From Sclerodactyla briareus (lineage: Eukaryota; Echinodermata; Holothuroidea; Dendrochirotida; Sclerodactylidae), in contig JAODTK010005689.1 in the NCBI GenBank assembly GCA_026419785.1, positions 434,001 through 498,000 of the forward strand: DNA of 64,000 nt. The letters run 5' to 3'. Below are positions 11,579-22,975 of this stretch, piece after piece (the stretch's first letter is position 1; every line of letters starts with the position of its first letter). The notes under the pieces are model-generated. The model was not told the origin of the DNA and searched no databases. It saw only the letters and a program-made list of their open reading frames with translations. Position numbers and translations under genes: made by a program.

Positions 11579-11674
11579 GCCTCACGGAAGATTAGCTAAA
11601 TGAGTTACCCTCTTTAAACGAGTAATAAATCCAATAAATACTTGGAAGACATGTGACAAAACCATAACTGTTCA

Positions 11675-11920
11675 GGGGCCAATTGAAGCTCACCAAAGAA
11701 ACCGGGCCGTATTGTTCGAGGATGAGCACCGGCGATAACTCGCTTCTCTTCTCGACTAGTGCTCATATGATATGGAGGCAGAGTTGTAACCAATTTCAAC
11801 CTGGTCCCGGAACCGCCATCTTGCGTCCCCATCCGAAAGACGATCAGTGATCTCTAGCATCCGACCACTTTCTTCTCGAACCTGGAGGAGCAGAAGATTC
11901 ATCTTCGAGGCGACTGATGA
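11675..11920 (+). repeat. dispersed repeat R3, copy 1
   Basis: The words gatgagcaccggcgataact, cgcttctcttctcgactagt, gctcatatgata, ggcagagttgtaacc, cctggtc, cgccatctt and aacctggaggag recur in the same order at 60400-60600, and the first half recurs at about 24290-24350. Three copies in 64 kb make it a mobile repeat of unknown class. The frames crossing it (11614-11832, 11756-11944) are therefore not host genes. Confidence 0.6.
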
Positions 11921-11966
11921 CAGACTACCATTAACGGGAACCACGTGGTAAAGGTCAAGACTTCGC

Positions 11967-13150
11967 CTATCGCAACTGCAAGCAGCCCCACAACCACCTA
12001 GTGAAGAACGTCCAGGGAATGCCTGAACTTAGTCTCGGAATGTGGGCGTGCGAGGCGTCACTAAGACCACTCTGCACCCTTCCGCGACGCCTGCTAATTC
12101 TAATGATAAAATTACCATACCCAGCTGTGCAGAATTCTTGCGACGTGGTAGAACTTGAGGCCCTCTGGCGCATCATTCCCCTTCTCAAGTTTGCTGTTAC
12201 TCTCCAACTGCTGCGTATCGTAGCCACTCAGCGAGAATGAATTGAAGTTATGGGACTTCTTCATGGTTCATGGAAAAGATCCTACGACTCGCTGTCTGAT
12301 TCATGCCGTTATGTGTATAGAACCTGTTGGGTCGTTTAGTATGGTTATTCACCCCGTACGTAAGTATCACACGACTGTGAATGCCATATGTTTGTGTAGG
12401 TGGACAGATCACAGGACGGACAGATCAGAGGGCGTACGATCGAATGTGGACAATAAATAGAATTGGCGAGTACACTCACCCAGGAATGCGTAGAAATTAC
12501 ACAGCATTGTGTGACTGATGTGTGTATAAGTACAGGAACTGTGTAGACTGCACACAACTACTCTGTATTTTATACACATTTTTTGGAGGTATTAGTACTA
12601 GTTACTAGTTACACAGTGCTGTGTAGTTTTGTGTAACGTAATTTGACCGGAAATTTTCACAGCATTGCCAAGCGAACCTTTATGTCTATACCTCTTGAAA
12701 AGTTGTTTTAATTTAGTGACGGATAAAATCCAGCGTCGACTGTGTAAATTAAGTTAGGTGCAATGGAAATTATTGATGGCATGATTAGGCCTATGTATAA
12801 AAGCGCTCGTCTAGAATATACATACGATGGAATATTAGTTTCTGGAGTTTGGGTTATACAAAGGAAACTATTAGAATATAAGGTGCGTGAACTGTGGTAG
12901 TTCCATTCTATAGCACGATTTACATGTTCCTGTCTGGTTAATGTAGAGTGTAATTCGATAATAATAAAAATCCCCGGAAAAATAATTTCTTGTAAAGTTC
13001 ACCAGGACTCAGAAGAAACGCCTCCAATTGTATATCCCCAAATCTAAAGTTCAAAAGAGAATGTGTGTTTTGTGACAATGTATCCTTATTTAAATTTTGA
13101 ACATGCATGTTCAGTCTTCCGAACTCGAGATATCTGAGAGAACCATAAAA
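11967..13150. other. no gene seen
   Basis: Overlapping frames on both strands at 11967-12240 have no supporting features. Several short repeats of acacagtgctgtgtag type occur at about 12480-12640. A stretch at 12479-12557 (minus) bounded by splice-like sites was considered and rejected. Confidence 0.4.
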
Positions 13151-13164
13151 AAAATCTGCGACAA

Positions 13165-13232
13165 CACAAACACATATACACACACGTAAGGCACACACAC
13201 GCACGCATGCAGGCGCGCGCGCACACACAACA
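13165..13232. repeat. CA/GC-rich microsatellite
   Basis: Alternating cacaca and gcgcgc dinucleotides. They generate cysteine- and valine-rich spurious frames on the minus strand (12938-13291). Confidence 0.85.
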
Positions 13233-13480
13233 ACATTCCACATACTCACGGCACAATTTCGAGTGCACCTCATTGCTGAGTCACTCAGCACCCATGGCTA
13301 GCCTACTCCCACATATCGTGTCCCTAAATGGAAGGTTTTCACCCACCACAATCGTAACCATGGTAACAATCGATATGGAGACCAGCAACAGTGAATAAAT
13401 GCGAAATGGCAAGCCGATAAACATCAAAATAATTAACAATAAAAATGAAGCTCACATCACCCATAATGAATAGTGACCTC

Positions 13481-13510
<30 letters not shown>
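13481..13510. repeat. poly-A tract
   Basis: About 28 consecutive A's after cctcttat. It could be the tail of an old retroposed sequence, but no matching element upstream was identified. Confidence 0.6.
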
Positions 13511-13515
<5 letters not shown>

Positions 13516-13859
13516 GGAAGGTATTCAATTCTGTTCAATCTTCAATAAACTTGAAACTTGAAACTTAAGCATAGTAGGTTTGTAGTAACTCTTGACCTAG
13601 CATATATAAGTGGCAACAATTGTATAGCTTGTATAGATCAACGATACCATGTAATCAGGCACAGCCTTGGGCAACTATCTGTGTGCGTTTCAGTGCCTCA
13701 CTGTGCCAGCGTGTTTCCCAATTTATGCATGCACATTATTTTCGTGGTTCGATTGCCATTGAATTTGGTGGCATTCGGGCAGCAAGTTTACCGGTACCCA
13801 TCAAAGTACTCAATCTTCCCATGATATACTTGCCGAGCAGAGGATCGAACCAATTCAAG

Positions 13860-14040
13860 GTCCAGCAAGGGTGCTGACCTGGATACGACACCTCCTGACA
13901 GCTGCGAATCCTTCACCAGGTTCATGGAATAATACATCGCCCGGATGATAAGCCGACGCTCTAGCTACCAAAGACTGTGCCAACTGACCACTCGGTACTC
14001 GGCTTACACGGAGCAAAAATGCGATTCCAGTGTGTAACAC
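13860..14040 (-). mobile_element. possible tRNA-derived SINE
   Basis: The reverse complement contains gtcagttggcacagtctttg followed by gtagctagagcgtcgg, which resembles a split A-box region of a tRNA head, and gaaggattcg further on, a weak B-box. Cross-hit frames here are shadows. Only one copy is seen in the window, so the call is tentative. Confidence 0.3.
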
Positions 14041-14278
14041 CTCTTGGTCATAAGACCGTGTACGTATAGGCGCGTTGTATCATCTTATCTTGTCGATTGA
14101 TCAATCAAGCGAATAATCAAATGCATTGTTACCTATGATTGCTTAGAAACTGGAAGATGGTCTGTAATCAGACATGACATTCATATCGTACTTCTAGTAC
14201 TAAACCATCCTGAGGAATAACAAACATCGCCGATGCAGATACTATGGATAATTTAAGGACAGATCTGCAGATGCACAT

Positions 14279-14382
14279 CTATTCAGGAGAGGATAATGAA
14301 GTAAAAGAAGGAACTTCAACATCCTCAACAAAATCTTCGATCCGCGGCTCAGGTTTGAGAACCTCCTCCGGTGACGTCGACT
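14279..14382 (-). CDS. putative acidic C-terminal coding segment
   Basis: After an acceptor-like gtgtttgcttag the minus strand reads STSPEEVLKPEPRIEDFVED and then VEVPSFTSLSSPE to a TAG stop. The composition is strongly acidic and proline/serine-rich, typical of a real protein tail or PEST-like region. It follows the exon at 14427-14564 by 44 bp. That gap is too short for a normal intron and the frames do not join, so either one base is missing in the assembly or the true donor lies elsewhere. Confidence 0.35.
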
Positions 14383-14426
14383 CTAAGCAAACACATTGGG
14401 GATCTGTTATTAATATGATACCTAAC

Positions 14427-14564
14427 CTCCTGTGAGGCTGCGTAATGCGGCTCATAAAGTACCGGCGCAATCGAATCTGTCGACAAAGACTCTCTCATGA
14501 CGTCACCTAGTTTGGATTCTTCTTTTGTAATATTAATAGTCTCTGGTAGGTCGATTGTCGAACA
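14427..14564 (-). CDS. putative internal exon, product unknown
   Basis: A very good acceptor (ttattttttttccgcag) opens a 138-bp, phase 0-0 exon of 46 codons ending CAGGAG|gttagg. The peptide includes CSTIDLPETINITKEESKLG and VLYEPHYAASQE. It contains a TGACGTCA word at 14498-14505 that here would be coding (GDVM). It belongs to the group of minus-strand exons running down from 35.6 kb and may be the penultimate coding exon before 14279-14382. Confidence 0.45.
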
Positions 14565-14689
14565 CTGCGGAAAAAAAATAAGGAAAATATTACCCTCCTT
14601 GTTCTTTTGAAAAAAACAACAAAACAAACATTACTATCGATCAAAAGGACAAATCAACAGTTTCAGTGATTAATCTCACGTTGCTGGAG

Positions 14690-14820
14690 ATTCGATTAGT
14701 TCAGAGTTCAGAGCCAATAATTCGCTCAGCTTTTCCAGTGTGTCCTTGAGCTAGGCACTTATCTCCAACGCCCCATCCCGCCCAGGCGAGAATTGGGAAC
14801 CTCTGAGAAATTTGAGTGCG
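14690..14820 (+). mobile_element. SINE fragment (CCTTGAGC...GCACTTA type)
   Basis: The words tccttgagctaggcactta, tctccaacgcccc and gagaattgggaacct match the body common in tRNA-derived SINEs of fishes and other aquatic deuterostomes. The same ccttgagca motif occurs in the SINE at 61.6 kb. A weak B-box-like ggagattcgatt lies upstream near 14680. The 3' end is not defined. Confidence 0.5.
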
Positions 14821-14839
14821 ATATGCGATAGTCAGGCAA

Positions 14840-15035
14840 TTATCCGGGGATGTCGTAGAGCGTGTCGGTTCTAAAGAACGGAGTGATGTCTGTGAAGTGC
14901 TGTGAGAATGTAATATGACCAGATGACGGTATCTGTACTATCAGCTGCATTATCATGGCTGCATGGAGAGCCATATTGAGGCCTTTCCACCTCATGGACG
15001 GCAGGCCTTCTTCCAGAATGGTTTCAATGCAATTT
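14840..15035 (-). CDS. possible exon or pseudo-exon
   Basis: The minus strand is open from an acceptor-like attattccctcaag to a TAA at 14842-14840, and reads ETILEEGLPSMRWKG then LNMALHAAMIMQLIVQIP. The composition looks protein-like, with a hydrophobic run, but there is no good donor, the only candidate being ATGAG|gtggaa. It could be a terminal exon, a decayed exon or chance. Confidence 0.2.
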
Positions 15036-15265
15036 CTTGAGGGAATAATTCGTATCAAGAGAACGGTTTAGACGAAGTTGCGTGACGGAAGACATGTTTT
15101 TCGGGGGGGAGAGGAGGGGTTCTTATAGTCAGATTACTGATTACAAAATTTTATAATTGGGTTTTCCCATGAGGTGTAATCTGCACACGCAATTTGGATG
15201 TATTTTCATTGGGGAGTTCCTCTTTTATTTGAAATAAAAGGTCTATATATTATAACATCACCCCT

Positions 15266-15502
15266 ATGTGTCACCATACACAGTTCAATGATAACGTGAA
15301 TGACTCACATGGAGCAAAAGGTGATTACGAGGTATGGGGTAGCAACATATCCATTAAAGACACTCACATACAACACTGCATCAACGGTACCAAACAGGAA
15401 AGTTCATCTGTGTGGTATCGACCAAACCTGCAACAAAAGAAGAAACCAGATTGTAAGAAAAACACAGCAATGATACACTTAAATAGCTCTTGTTTCCAGT
15501 GA
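15266..15502 (+). other. open frame, possibly a terminal exon
   Basis: An acceptor-like sequence (tgtgtcaccatacacag) is followed by an open frame reading FNDNVNDSHGAKGDYEVWGS and ending HLNSSCFQ with a TGA, then AT-rich DNA. The composition is asparagine- and lysine-rich and no domain is recognised. No polyadenylation signal is evident nearby. Confidence 0.15.
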
Positions 15503-15509
15503 AATATAT

Positions 15510-16360
15510 ATTTTATATTTTATTAATTTCCCTCACTACCCCACTCACTCACTCACTCCCCACTTCTCACTTATTTTATTTATTTATTTAAATCTATTCG
15601 CCTGGTAGTTTATTTGTATATATATATTACAGAAAGCTTTGCTGCAATGGAGGACATTTTCACTTGTGGAATTCTATAGCGTGCCCTAAGCAGCATAATA
15701 CATTTCGTTGACTCCGCGATCATCACTCGTGAAAATAGGCATCGCATGTATATTTGATTCCGTTCCTTAGATAGGGCAAGGTAACTTAATGATTGTATAT
15801 ATCTAGTGTACAGGTCTGCTGATCTCTCGTTGAAGGTAGCATCAAATATGATTCTTGCAACACCTTTGGAAACTTCTCTAATCTCTATACGTTCGATGTT
15901 CGAGTGTATACAAGAGCTTCATATCAAAATACAGTAGTCAATTCTTACAAACGTATCCATTCGAAATAAAATGTTAGTGTGGAATTATCGATGTATTGTT
16001 TAATCTCCGTAAAAGGGCTAGCCTTGAGCAAATAGTCCTGAAACGTTATGGGAATCAATTCGTACTGTACCCCTTAGAAGCTACTCTGATTTTTTTTTTT
16101 CTGATTGATTTTAGGTTATCGACGTTCACTGATTAAGGTAAGTTGAATATCATTTCCGGACATGTTGCGGGGTTGTTTGAGTTCGGAACATGCTAATTGT
16201 TTCCAGTCTTTCCATCATCACTAGCACCATTTCGGAATATTATCAGAATTTTGGGTTTATGATAACACCCATGTGTATTTTCCCCGCTGGCATAAAAGGC
16301 AGTGTCATATAGGTCATATGCATACATATCGACAGAGCAATCTGTGAGGCATAAAGTGAA
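15510..16360. other. AT-rich DNA without gene
   Basis: Contains short (CACT)n and (TTTA)n tracts near 15541-15590 and nothing else that I can support. Confidence 0.4.
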
Positions 16361-16364
16361 ATCA

Positions 16365-16613
16365 TTAAAGATGGATTGTCGTCTGCTAGCGTCCGGCGGA
16401 CAAGTGACGGCGAATTTTGCATGACGTCACGACAAAATGGCGTAATGTGCAGCACAACTCGGTATATCGGAATCACATACTCTCAATATTATTATATCGA
16501 TTTTATTGGACGGAAAAAATGCGTGCAAAATACCATTTGGTTCAATTTATCTAAATTGCTTGTGGTGAGTATATGGTTACAGATTATTTTACTTGACGAC
16601 AATCCATCTTTAA
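16365..16613 (+). mobile_element. MITE with TGACGTCA core, copy B (intact ends)
   Basis: The terminal inverted repeat TTAAAGATGGATTGTCGTC at 16365-16383 is matched perfectly by its reverse complement at 16595-16613, flanked by A on the left and T on the right. TTAA at both outer edges (or the inner TA) would be the target duplication. The 249-bp interior contains TGACGTCA at 16422-16429, is otherwise AT-rich and has no coding capacity. It aligns end to end with the inverted copy at 7807-8056. Confidence 0.85.
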
Positions 16614-16904
16614 TATAAATGAAAAATACCGGAGGTCATATTACTGACCCCTGAGAAACATAAATATAGGCCATTCAATCGCTCACTTGGAAATTCGAAA
16701 TATACCTATTTTTCTGGCAAAATGTCATGATTAACGATAAAATGCCAGTTTTCTTAATCTACAGACTTTCACATCATCGTTCCTAGTATAACCGATTCTC
16801 ATATTTCTAAGAGAGCTGTTTTCCACGCGAGGGTGGTTTAGCTCGAAACCGTTGGAAATTCACTAGATATTCATATCAGTGCTTCTTGTTCGACTTATTT
16901 TCCT

Positions 16905-17060
16905 AGTATTTTTTAATAAACTTTAGCACAGAGATTGATCCATAGTTACTAACCTCTTCGATCTTACCACTATTGAAAATGGGAGTGATATTGGTATTTT
17001 CCATTGGAACGGAAAATGCTGTTTTCATACTGAGGTTAATCATGTGAGCTAGGCTTAGCG
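16905..17060 (-). mobile_element. LINE reverse-transcriptase fragment
   Basis: The minus strand reads HMINLSMKTAFSVPMEN, then ITPIFNSGKIEEVSNY followed by SISVLKFI. This corresponds to the conserved RT stretch with consensus VTPIFKSGD..SNYRPISVL found in L2/CR1/Jockey-group LINEs. The fragment ends after about 50 codons, so this is a dead 5'- and 3'-truncated copy. Confidence 0.7.
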
Positions 17061-17742
17061 TTAAATATGCAAATCGTTCAAATAATTGAACACGGAACCA
17101 TGATTCACTGTTGGTATATCGGAATAGACCATATCGCAAATACATTGAGGGCGAGCTTCATAACTGACGAATATATTTTCTGATGAGTTAAGACAAGTTT
17201 GGAAAACAATATTCAAGAAAGGCCTATAGACGGTAGGCAAACATCACATGAACATAAATTTCAACTTTTTTTATTCAATATAATGAGCTAAAACTGAACT
17301 AACGTCTAGCATGACAATAAGTTCAGACAAACATGGAAAGGAAGCATCAGGAGAAGAATGAGAAGACATTACTCCTATACTATACGTAAAGAAAAGCTAT
17401 GTACAACATTACAACACATCTATCCCACCAATGCACTCAACGTCACAAATCTATCCCACAATCCATTGCTGTTTTTTAGGGTAAACAGTTAGAACCATTG
17501 ACCAATTCAGCTTGAAATACCTACCATATTATTTCATTCTTGAAAGCCAAATGACAAGTATTTTGCCAAACAACTACCTAAATATTAATTCCTATAATGC
17601 ATTTGTTATTGCTGTTTTTATGAATAAATAATACTATAACTAATAATCACGATTAATGAGTGAAGCATCTGAACTGAATTCTCTAGAAAAACAAAATGTC
17701 ACTTGTTTACGCACGCCCGCCTCAATTTATTTGCGATATAGT

Positions 17743-17748
17743 CTATTA

Positions 17749-17813
<65 letters not shown>

Positions 17814-17876
17814 TATTATTATTATTATATTATTATTATTATTTTATTATTATTATTATCATCATCATCAACATCA
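17743..17876. repeat. (TTA)n microsatellite with ATC tail
   Basis: About 115 bp of TTA triplets with occasional phase slips, followed by atcatcatcatcaacatcatc. It produces poly-tyrosine, poly-isoleucine and poly-leucine frames that are not genes. Confidence 0.95.
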
Positions 17877-18096
17877 TCGGATTGTGGTCATCTTGAGTAA
17901 CAACTTTTTGGAAACTTAAATAAAATATGACTCAACATTTTAAATATCAGTTTTGTTTGTTTCGTGGTTCATACCGTCAACACGCGAAAGTATAATGTTA
18001 TGACTGCTAGGGGTTGCCCATACTAGGCCCCAAATAGCCGTTTCAATATTTTTGAGAACGATAATCAATCATAGCTAAATGCATCCTGAGTCTTAC

Positions 18097-18176
18097 CCTC
18101 TACCGTGGTCGAAATGAATAAGGCGGGTAAAGTTACGGAAACAGCTGGAACGTGTGGAGCTGTGCCGGTCATGTAC
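18097..18176 (-). CDS. putative internal exon, product unknown
   Basis: An excellent acceptor (cttattttcttttccttcacag) and a donor (GTAGAGG|gtaagac) bound an 80-bp stretch. Two frames are open: phase 0, reading VHDRHSSTRSSCFRNFTRLI, which would continue directly from the upstream exon at 18935-19044, and phase 2, reading YMTGTAPHVPAVSVTL. Phase continuity favours the first. The splice sites are among the best in the window. Confidence 0.5.
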
Positions 18177-18539
18177 CTGTGAAGGAAAAGAAAATAAGAG
18201 TAAGAAATACTAAGAACTGTTATCAAGACATAGATCTGTACAGTATAGGTATGTTTGCACCAATCGGCGTAGGCCATGCGACTTCACCTTGACAGGACGC
18301 TGAGACGTCGCTGGGGAAGAGCACGGCATAGTTGAAAAAGAGCGAAGTAGTACATTAGTACATTTGCCCCGGTGTTGATGCCTGGGATGACTAGTCCTAT
18401 TCTTCCCGGTTCCTAAGTCAACCCGCAGAATCCAACACTGCCAAAGTGACTCCTTCCCGGCCCAGTCGACGGTTTAACTGACCAGGGCCCCACACAGAGC
18501 ATGTATACCTAAATTTGCATGATCAGATCGTAGGAGTCT

Positions 18540-18570
18540 CATAGGGATGAATGGGGGGGGGGGGGGGTTG
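18540..18570. repeat. poly-G run
   Basis: Fifteen G's in gatgaatggg...ggttggc, one of many such runs. No transposon end was recognised around it. Confidence 0.7.
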
Positions 18571-18934
18571 GCACATCACCAAGAGAGCGACTTCTGGGCG
18601 TCCAGAGGACTGATTTGATATTTTTTACATGGTTGTGACCACCACAATACCAGAATTAACCTTTGGTCGCAGAACATATCAACGATGTCACCTAATACCT
18701 ACCCAAGTAACAACAGTGGTCAGTGATACTCAGTCCAAGCGATAGTGTACATCAGGAATAAGCTAGAAATACGTTATATGTTGTTGTTGTTGGTTTATAT
18801 TGTGTACACCGGGAATAATGCGATCAAGCATTTGATTATCTGTTAACATAACTCGATATACTGCCACCATACTCCAATTAATGATGGACACATACAATGC
18901 CTGTCCTCTTTCTATCTAGCTGACGAATGCTCAC

Positions 18935-19044
18935 CCATGAGGAAATCAAATATAGATAGATCCACGATATCCAAGAGACGGCGCCCGCTACGTAAAGCTT
19001 CTTCTTCATGACGACACGCTTACAGTAGGAATTGTCGTTCCCAC
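18935..19044 (-). CDS. putative exon with basic-hydrophobic (membrane anchor-like) segment
   Basis: Acceptor ccgcattgtttccag and donor TCATGG|gtgagc enclose 110 bp, phase 1 to phase 0. The peptide includes YCKRVVMKKKLYVAG followed by AVSWISWIYLYLISSW: a cluster of basic residues, then about 20 hydrophobic residues. This is the layout of a type II signal anchor if translation starts at the internal ATG, or of a transmembrane segment in a longer protein. It joins in phase with the exon at 18097-18176. Confidence 0.45.
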
Positions 19045-19319
19045 CTGGAAACAATGCGGAAATTTAAGCTTGTTTTCTCTAAAAAAAATGCTCCAGTTTG
19101 TCTAAAGTCACATGTGACAATATGTGAAAATAACTCGGTATTTTTCATGGATGAAATTTGCTATGGGGATATTCTTTTGCGATCTCTCCTAAAGTTTGAA
19201 CTTTACCCTCTTGCCTACTATCATCACCTGCTCACCGAAGGCGCAGTGCGCCCGGCAATTCCGTAACTGAGGTCCTGTCCTACCCTATGGTTTCCACACC
19301 CCTTTCGACGTGTTAGACG

Positions 19320-19375
19320 AGGTACTTACGTACCTGTCACTTTACCGAATCCCAACAATCGCCAGCGTTTTTCCA
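19320..19375 (-). other. weak exon candidate
   Basis: On the minus strand, ATG at 19375 opens MEKRWRLLGFGKVT and runs to a donor-like GTGACAG|gtacgt or GGTAC|gtaagt. No upstream acceptor is convincing. Confidence 0.15.
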
Positions 19376-19559
19376 TCACTTATTCATCGATCAATAGAAA
19401 ACTTAACATGCAGTGTAACATATACTTTTACGTTACTAACTGTCCTAAATTAGTTCTTTTCGGGAGCATATTGCGAATGGCTTAACATCTCCTAAAGATC
19501 TGAAGACGGATTCGGGAATTCAGTTCCCCATCCTGACACGCGTGACCTATTGAAGTTTT

Positions 19560-19955
19560 CTCGAAAACTTTCCTGTTTTCAGAGGCAAGTACTCTTGTAG
19601 CAACTGCCGAACAAGCGACGGCGTCCTTTTGGCATGACGTCACGACGAAAAGCGTCTCGGTGCAAATCATTATTAATACGGTATACCGTCACCATGGTAT
19701 TCCAATGGAATAGTTCCGATATATTGTCGAACGATATTTTGCTGCAATATCATCAAACGAAGCGTCCGTTATTCGTTGGATGTTGCGACACGATATTGCA
19801 TGTTCCAATGTAAATAACACAAGAACGGGAAGAGTTGAAACATTAAATTTGGGTCTGGGTTATGAATGAAGTTTCGGAGCAATCTGATACCATTTCGAGT
19901 GTTATTTTCACAGGCAAACGGCCCTTTCCATCATCCTTCGAGAGTTATTAGACGA
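19560..19955 (+). mobile_element. MITE-like repeat with TGACGTCA core (diverged subfamily)
   Basis: TGACGTCA at 19635-19642 lies in gcatgacgtcacgacgaaaa, shared with 31.16 kb and nearly with 16.42 kb. The right edge, gacgataatgcccctttaac at 19936-19955, matches the edges at 11.18 and 26.69 kb. The left end is not resolved. The interior includes acggtataccgtcaccatgg, which is related to the motif in the 66-bp array at 42.6 kb. Confidence 0.5.
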
Positions 19956-19989
19956 TAATGCCCCTTTAACATGCGACAGTACGAGAATA

Positions 19990-21395
19990 ACTACAATTAA
20001 CGCTATTAATCGATGAGGCGATGAGTTCATAACTGAGGATGTGGTGTGCGGTTTCATATGTAACTCTTTTTTTTTTCGAGTTGTTCTTTGAAGAGATAAA
20101 CCGTATGATGGTGTTAAAGGACCATCAATGTCTAGCAACTCCTGTATAAGTTTTACTCGTGTATAAGGATAAATTGCTTTACGAGAATAGAGACCCTAGA
20201 AGCCCCATTTGCCGTGCTCGACATCAATGCCACATTGGTACACGCGGTAATTTCACCTAGAGGCTACTCAAACGACTTCTTAGAAAACTGTTTGCTGCTA
20301 TACGGAATCCATCTCCATTCCTGTAAACCGATTGCAGCTTATTTTATACACCGTTCATGTTTTTACTCGTATGGACGCCGCATCACGCATCCACAGGCAT
20401 GGAGTCCTATAGCCTAAGTTGAATGTTTGGATCGGAGGAACAACTATCTGTATAAACGAATGAATACGCAACCCAGATGTCTGGACTATACCTATCTATT
20501 ATTCCTCCCGACGGTTTTCGGATGTACAGATTAATTCAGTCTTCAGGCTTATAGTTAGACCACCACCTCATAGGTTGCTACTCCGACGCCATCCGAAGCC
20601 ATAGATCATTTTCTGTTGTGTTGAGCGGTTAAACAAGGCACGTCTTCTCGTTTGTTTCGAACGACCCACGTGTGTGAGATGACTTGTAAGTGCCCATGCT
20701 TTGTGACATCCCTGTTGGGAAGACACGATGGAGGGAAAGTGAATTTGCGTGTTGGGTCGGGAGTGAACTGGTGTGGTACTATTATGGAGGTTTTACCTCA
20801 TGGAATTTTGATGCAGGTTCGTTACTAATGATCAGCGGTTATATCGCTTTAAGACCATGTTCCGTGTATCTAGCGTTAGGCTATTTAAAGCTTGGACAAG
20901 CGCTCGAATATGGGTAGCAATAATGTTGGCTCACCCAGTCCCCCTTGTCCGTTCCCACGACCCCCTAACTCCCAGCGAATACGCCCTCGAAATGATATTT
21001 ACTCAGCCTTTCTCCGCTTGCTGTAAGACCTCTTGAATGGATGCGTGAATGAGTTCCTGTCGCCTCCAGATGGGAGGAAGAGATAAGGCTACCCTCAATA
21101 GCGTCAGGCTTGCCGCAAACAGGTGTCCTGGACAGACCACAGTACTGATCACAGTCGGTCATAAAACAGAGAGAGTATTTGCTGGAGAAGAGAGTAAAAA
21201 AGTAAACACGACCAAGGAGTCTATGAAAAAACGTTGGAAAAAGGTGTCATATATTTTGTACAGTTATCTTCGAATAGGATTGGATATGGAAGAATCGTAA
21301 CATTCAAAGCTAGAACATGTGCAAGCTGGTAACCTGCCTACTTGAATATCCCTGCCGAACTGCCGTTGTGACCCCATTTAGAGAAAGCACGTTAA
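19990..21395. other. no gene confidently seen
   Basis: A minus-strand frame at 20965-21162, reading CDQYCGLSRTPVCGKP, is mildly cysteine-rich. A donor-like GACTGG|gtgagcc at about 20937 lies beyond its stop codon. It could be a decayed exon but support is weak. Confidence 0.3.
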
Positions 21396-21398
21396 ATC

Positions 21399-22015
21399 AT
21401 TTGACCACTGGTGATTCGAAATGACCTACGTTTTAAGTTTCGTTCAAATACGACAAAGTTGGGAAAATCATATAAATTTGCGGATTTGACCTCGTGTGAC
21501 CTTGAAACAACATTCATGCTGTTTAGGACTAACAACACAGTCCACATCCACCAAGTTTCGTTCAAATCTGACGAAGTTGAGAAGATTGCATAGATTTTGC
21601 CAATTTGACCGCCTGTGACATCGACATGACCTTCCTGTTGTTTAGAACTAACGACAATCCATATCTTCCCAGTTTCATTCAATCCGACAGAGGAATATCG
21701 CAATAACAAAAAACACAAATTGACCACCGCTGACCTCGAAATCACCGTCATGTTTTCGGGATCAACGTGTGTCCTACCACCCAGTTGTGGAATCGGACTA
21801 ACACTATTTTCGCGTAAGACCTGCAAAAAAGGGCAACAGACATGCAGTAGTGCCCAATTTCGAACCCATCCGGGATTTCACTCGGGCGGACATGCGCACC
21901 AAGTTTCAGATCAATCGGATAAGCGTCAGGTGAAGCGTTATCCGCGAAAGACTAGTTCCCGGCGGCGGTGCCCGGAAGACGGCGGCGGACTCAGTCACAA
22001 AGCCGAGAGACGTAT
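21399..22015 (+). repeat. TGACCT repeat (about four units) plus GC-rich end
   Basis: Units start near 21399, 21485, 21606 and 21719, each TTGACC...TGACC followed by a variant of aggactaacaacacagtcca and tttcgttcaaatctgacgaa. They match the inverted copies at 25.5-25.7 and 26.1-26.3 kb. The right part (about 21810-22000) carries the accaagtttcagatcaatcg and ggcggcggtgcccgg segments of the repeat end described at 9590-9840. The 144-codon minus-strand frame across it is a repeat artefact. Confidence 0.65.
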
Positions 22016-22558
22016 AGCCTAATCCATACCACGATTCAGTGACGAGATATGGAGGACAATGCTCTTCTCGGAGTCATTGGGAGGAACAGTTTCCCGTTAT
22101 CATATTTTTCTGGGTATGCATGCTCCTTCCTCATCTATCCTCCTTTTCTTTCTCTTTTTTTCCTCTCCCTTCGTCATTTCATGTATCCTCCTTCCCGTCC
22201 TTATCGGAAGGGGGAATGGCTACGCCACCGTGCGTCCGTGCGCCAACTATCGATAATAGACTGTAGAAAAAAAAATCAACTGACCTGGAGAATAGAAGAA
22301 CGTTTTATTCAGTTTCTTCGAGGCTACATCCTACGGAAGAGAGGTTGAAGACCCGTCCACTGACAGGGGCGACCCGACGGAAATCAAGAATCCTGGAAAA
22401 TATGTTACAGAAAAAAATGAGATTCCACCATTAATTCAACATTTCCGTGTTCAATGAAAATGCTCCCGCATTCCCACATTACTGGGATATTTTTCCACGT
22501 GTTTTTTACAGGGCTGCAAACAAAAGCATTTTCATAGGACTTTCGTGACGATTCGAAG

Positions 22559-22572
22559 GGGGGGGGGGGGGC
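22559..22572. repeat. poly-G run
   Basis: Fourteen G's after cgattcgaag. The plus-strand frame that follows (22577-22831, reading VIPFDRLSRFTGDGDYRGQ) is open for 84 codons but has no recognised domain. Confidence 0.7.
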
Positions 22573-22975
22573 TGTAGTGGTTGCGAACTTGCGCACACCT
22601 TTTCTGGGAAACATCACCGTCATTGATTTAACAAAACTTGGTTCGGAATCACACCCAAGACTCCGTAATAGGCAGGCGAGATATGACCTGCAAATGCGAG
22701 TCGTATGTGATCCTTCAAATAATATGGGTCAAGTGATCCCCTTTGATCGCCTTTCACGGTTTACAGGAGATGGGGATTACCGTGGGCAAATCAAATTCTT
22801 CGCTCCACAGTCATTCAGCATGAACGACTAACGCCAAACCATGTTTCAAATGTTTTCAATGGGACCAATTTTATAACCAGGGTTTAATCAGTAATGACCA
22901 GAGAGATATCTACCCGGCATTAATCCACGTGGTTTTTCAGAGTGTATCGAGATATATTTGACGCCAGGCATATAC

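Noticed and set aside
12479..12557. Minus-strand exon candidate with donor CCTGG|gtgagt
   Set aside because: The acceptor is weak and the interval is part of a local series of acacagtgctgtgtag-type repeats, so the open frame is probably fortuitous.
17656..17919. ORFs with poly-tyrosine or poly-isoleucine
   Set aside because: Direct translation of the (TTA)n microsatellite.
21392..21826. 144-codon minus-strand ORF
   Set aside because: It lies entirely in tandem TGACCT-type repeat units that occur elsewhere inverted and broken.
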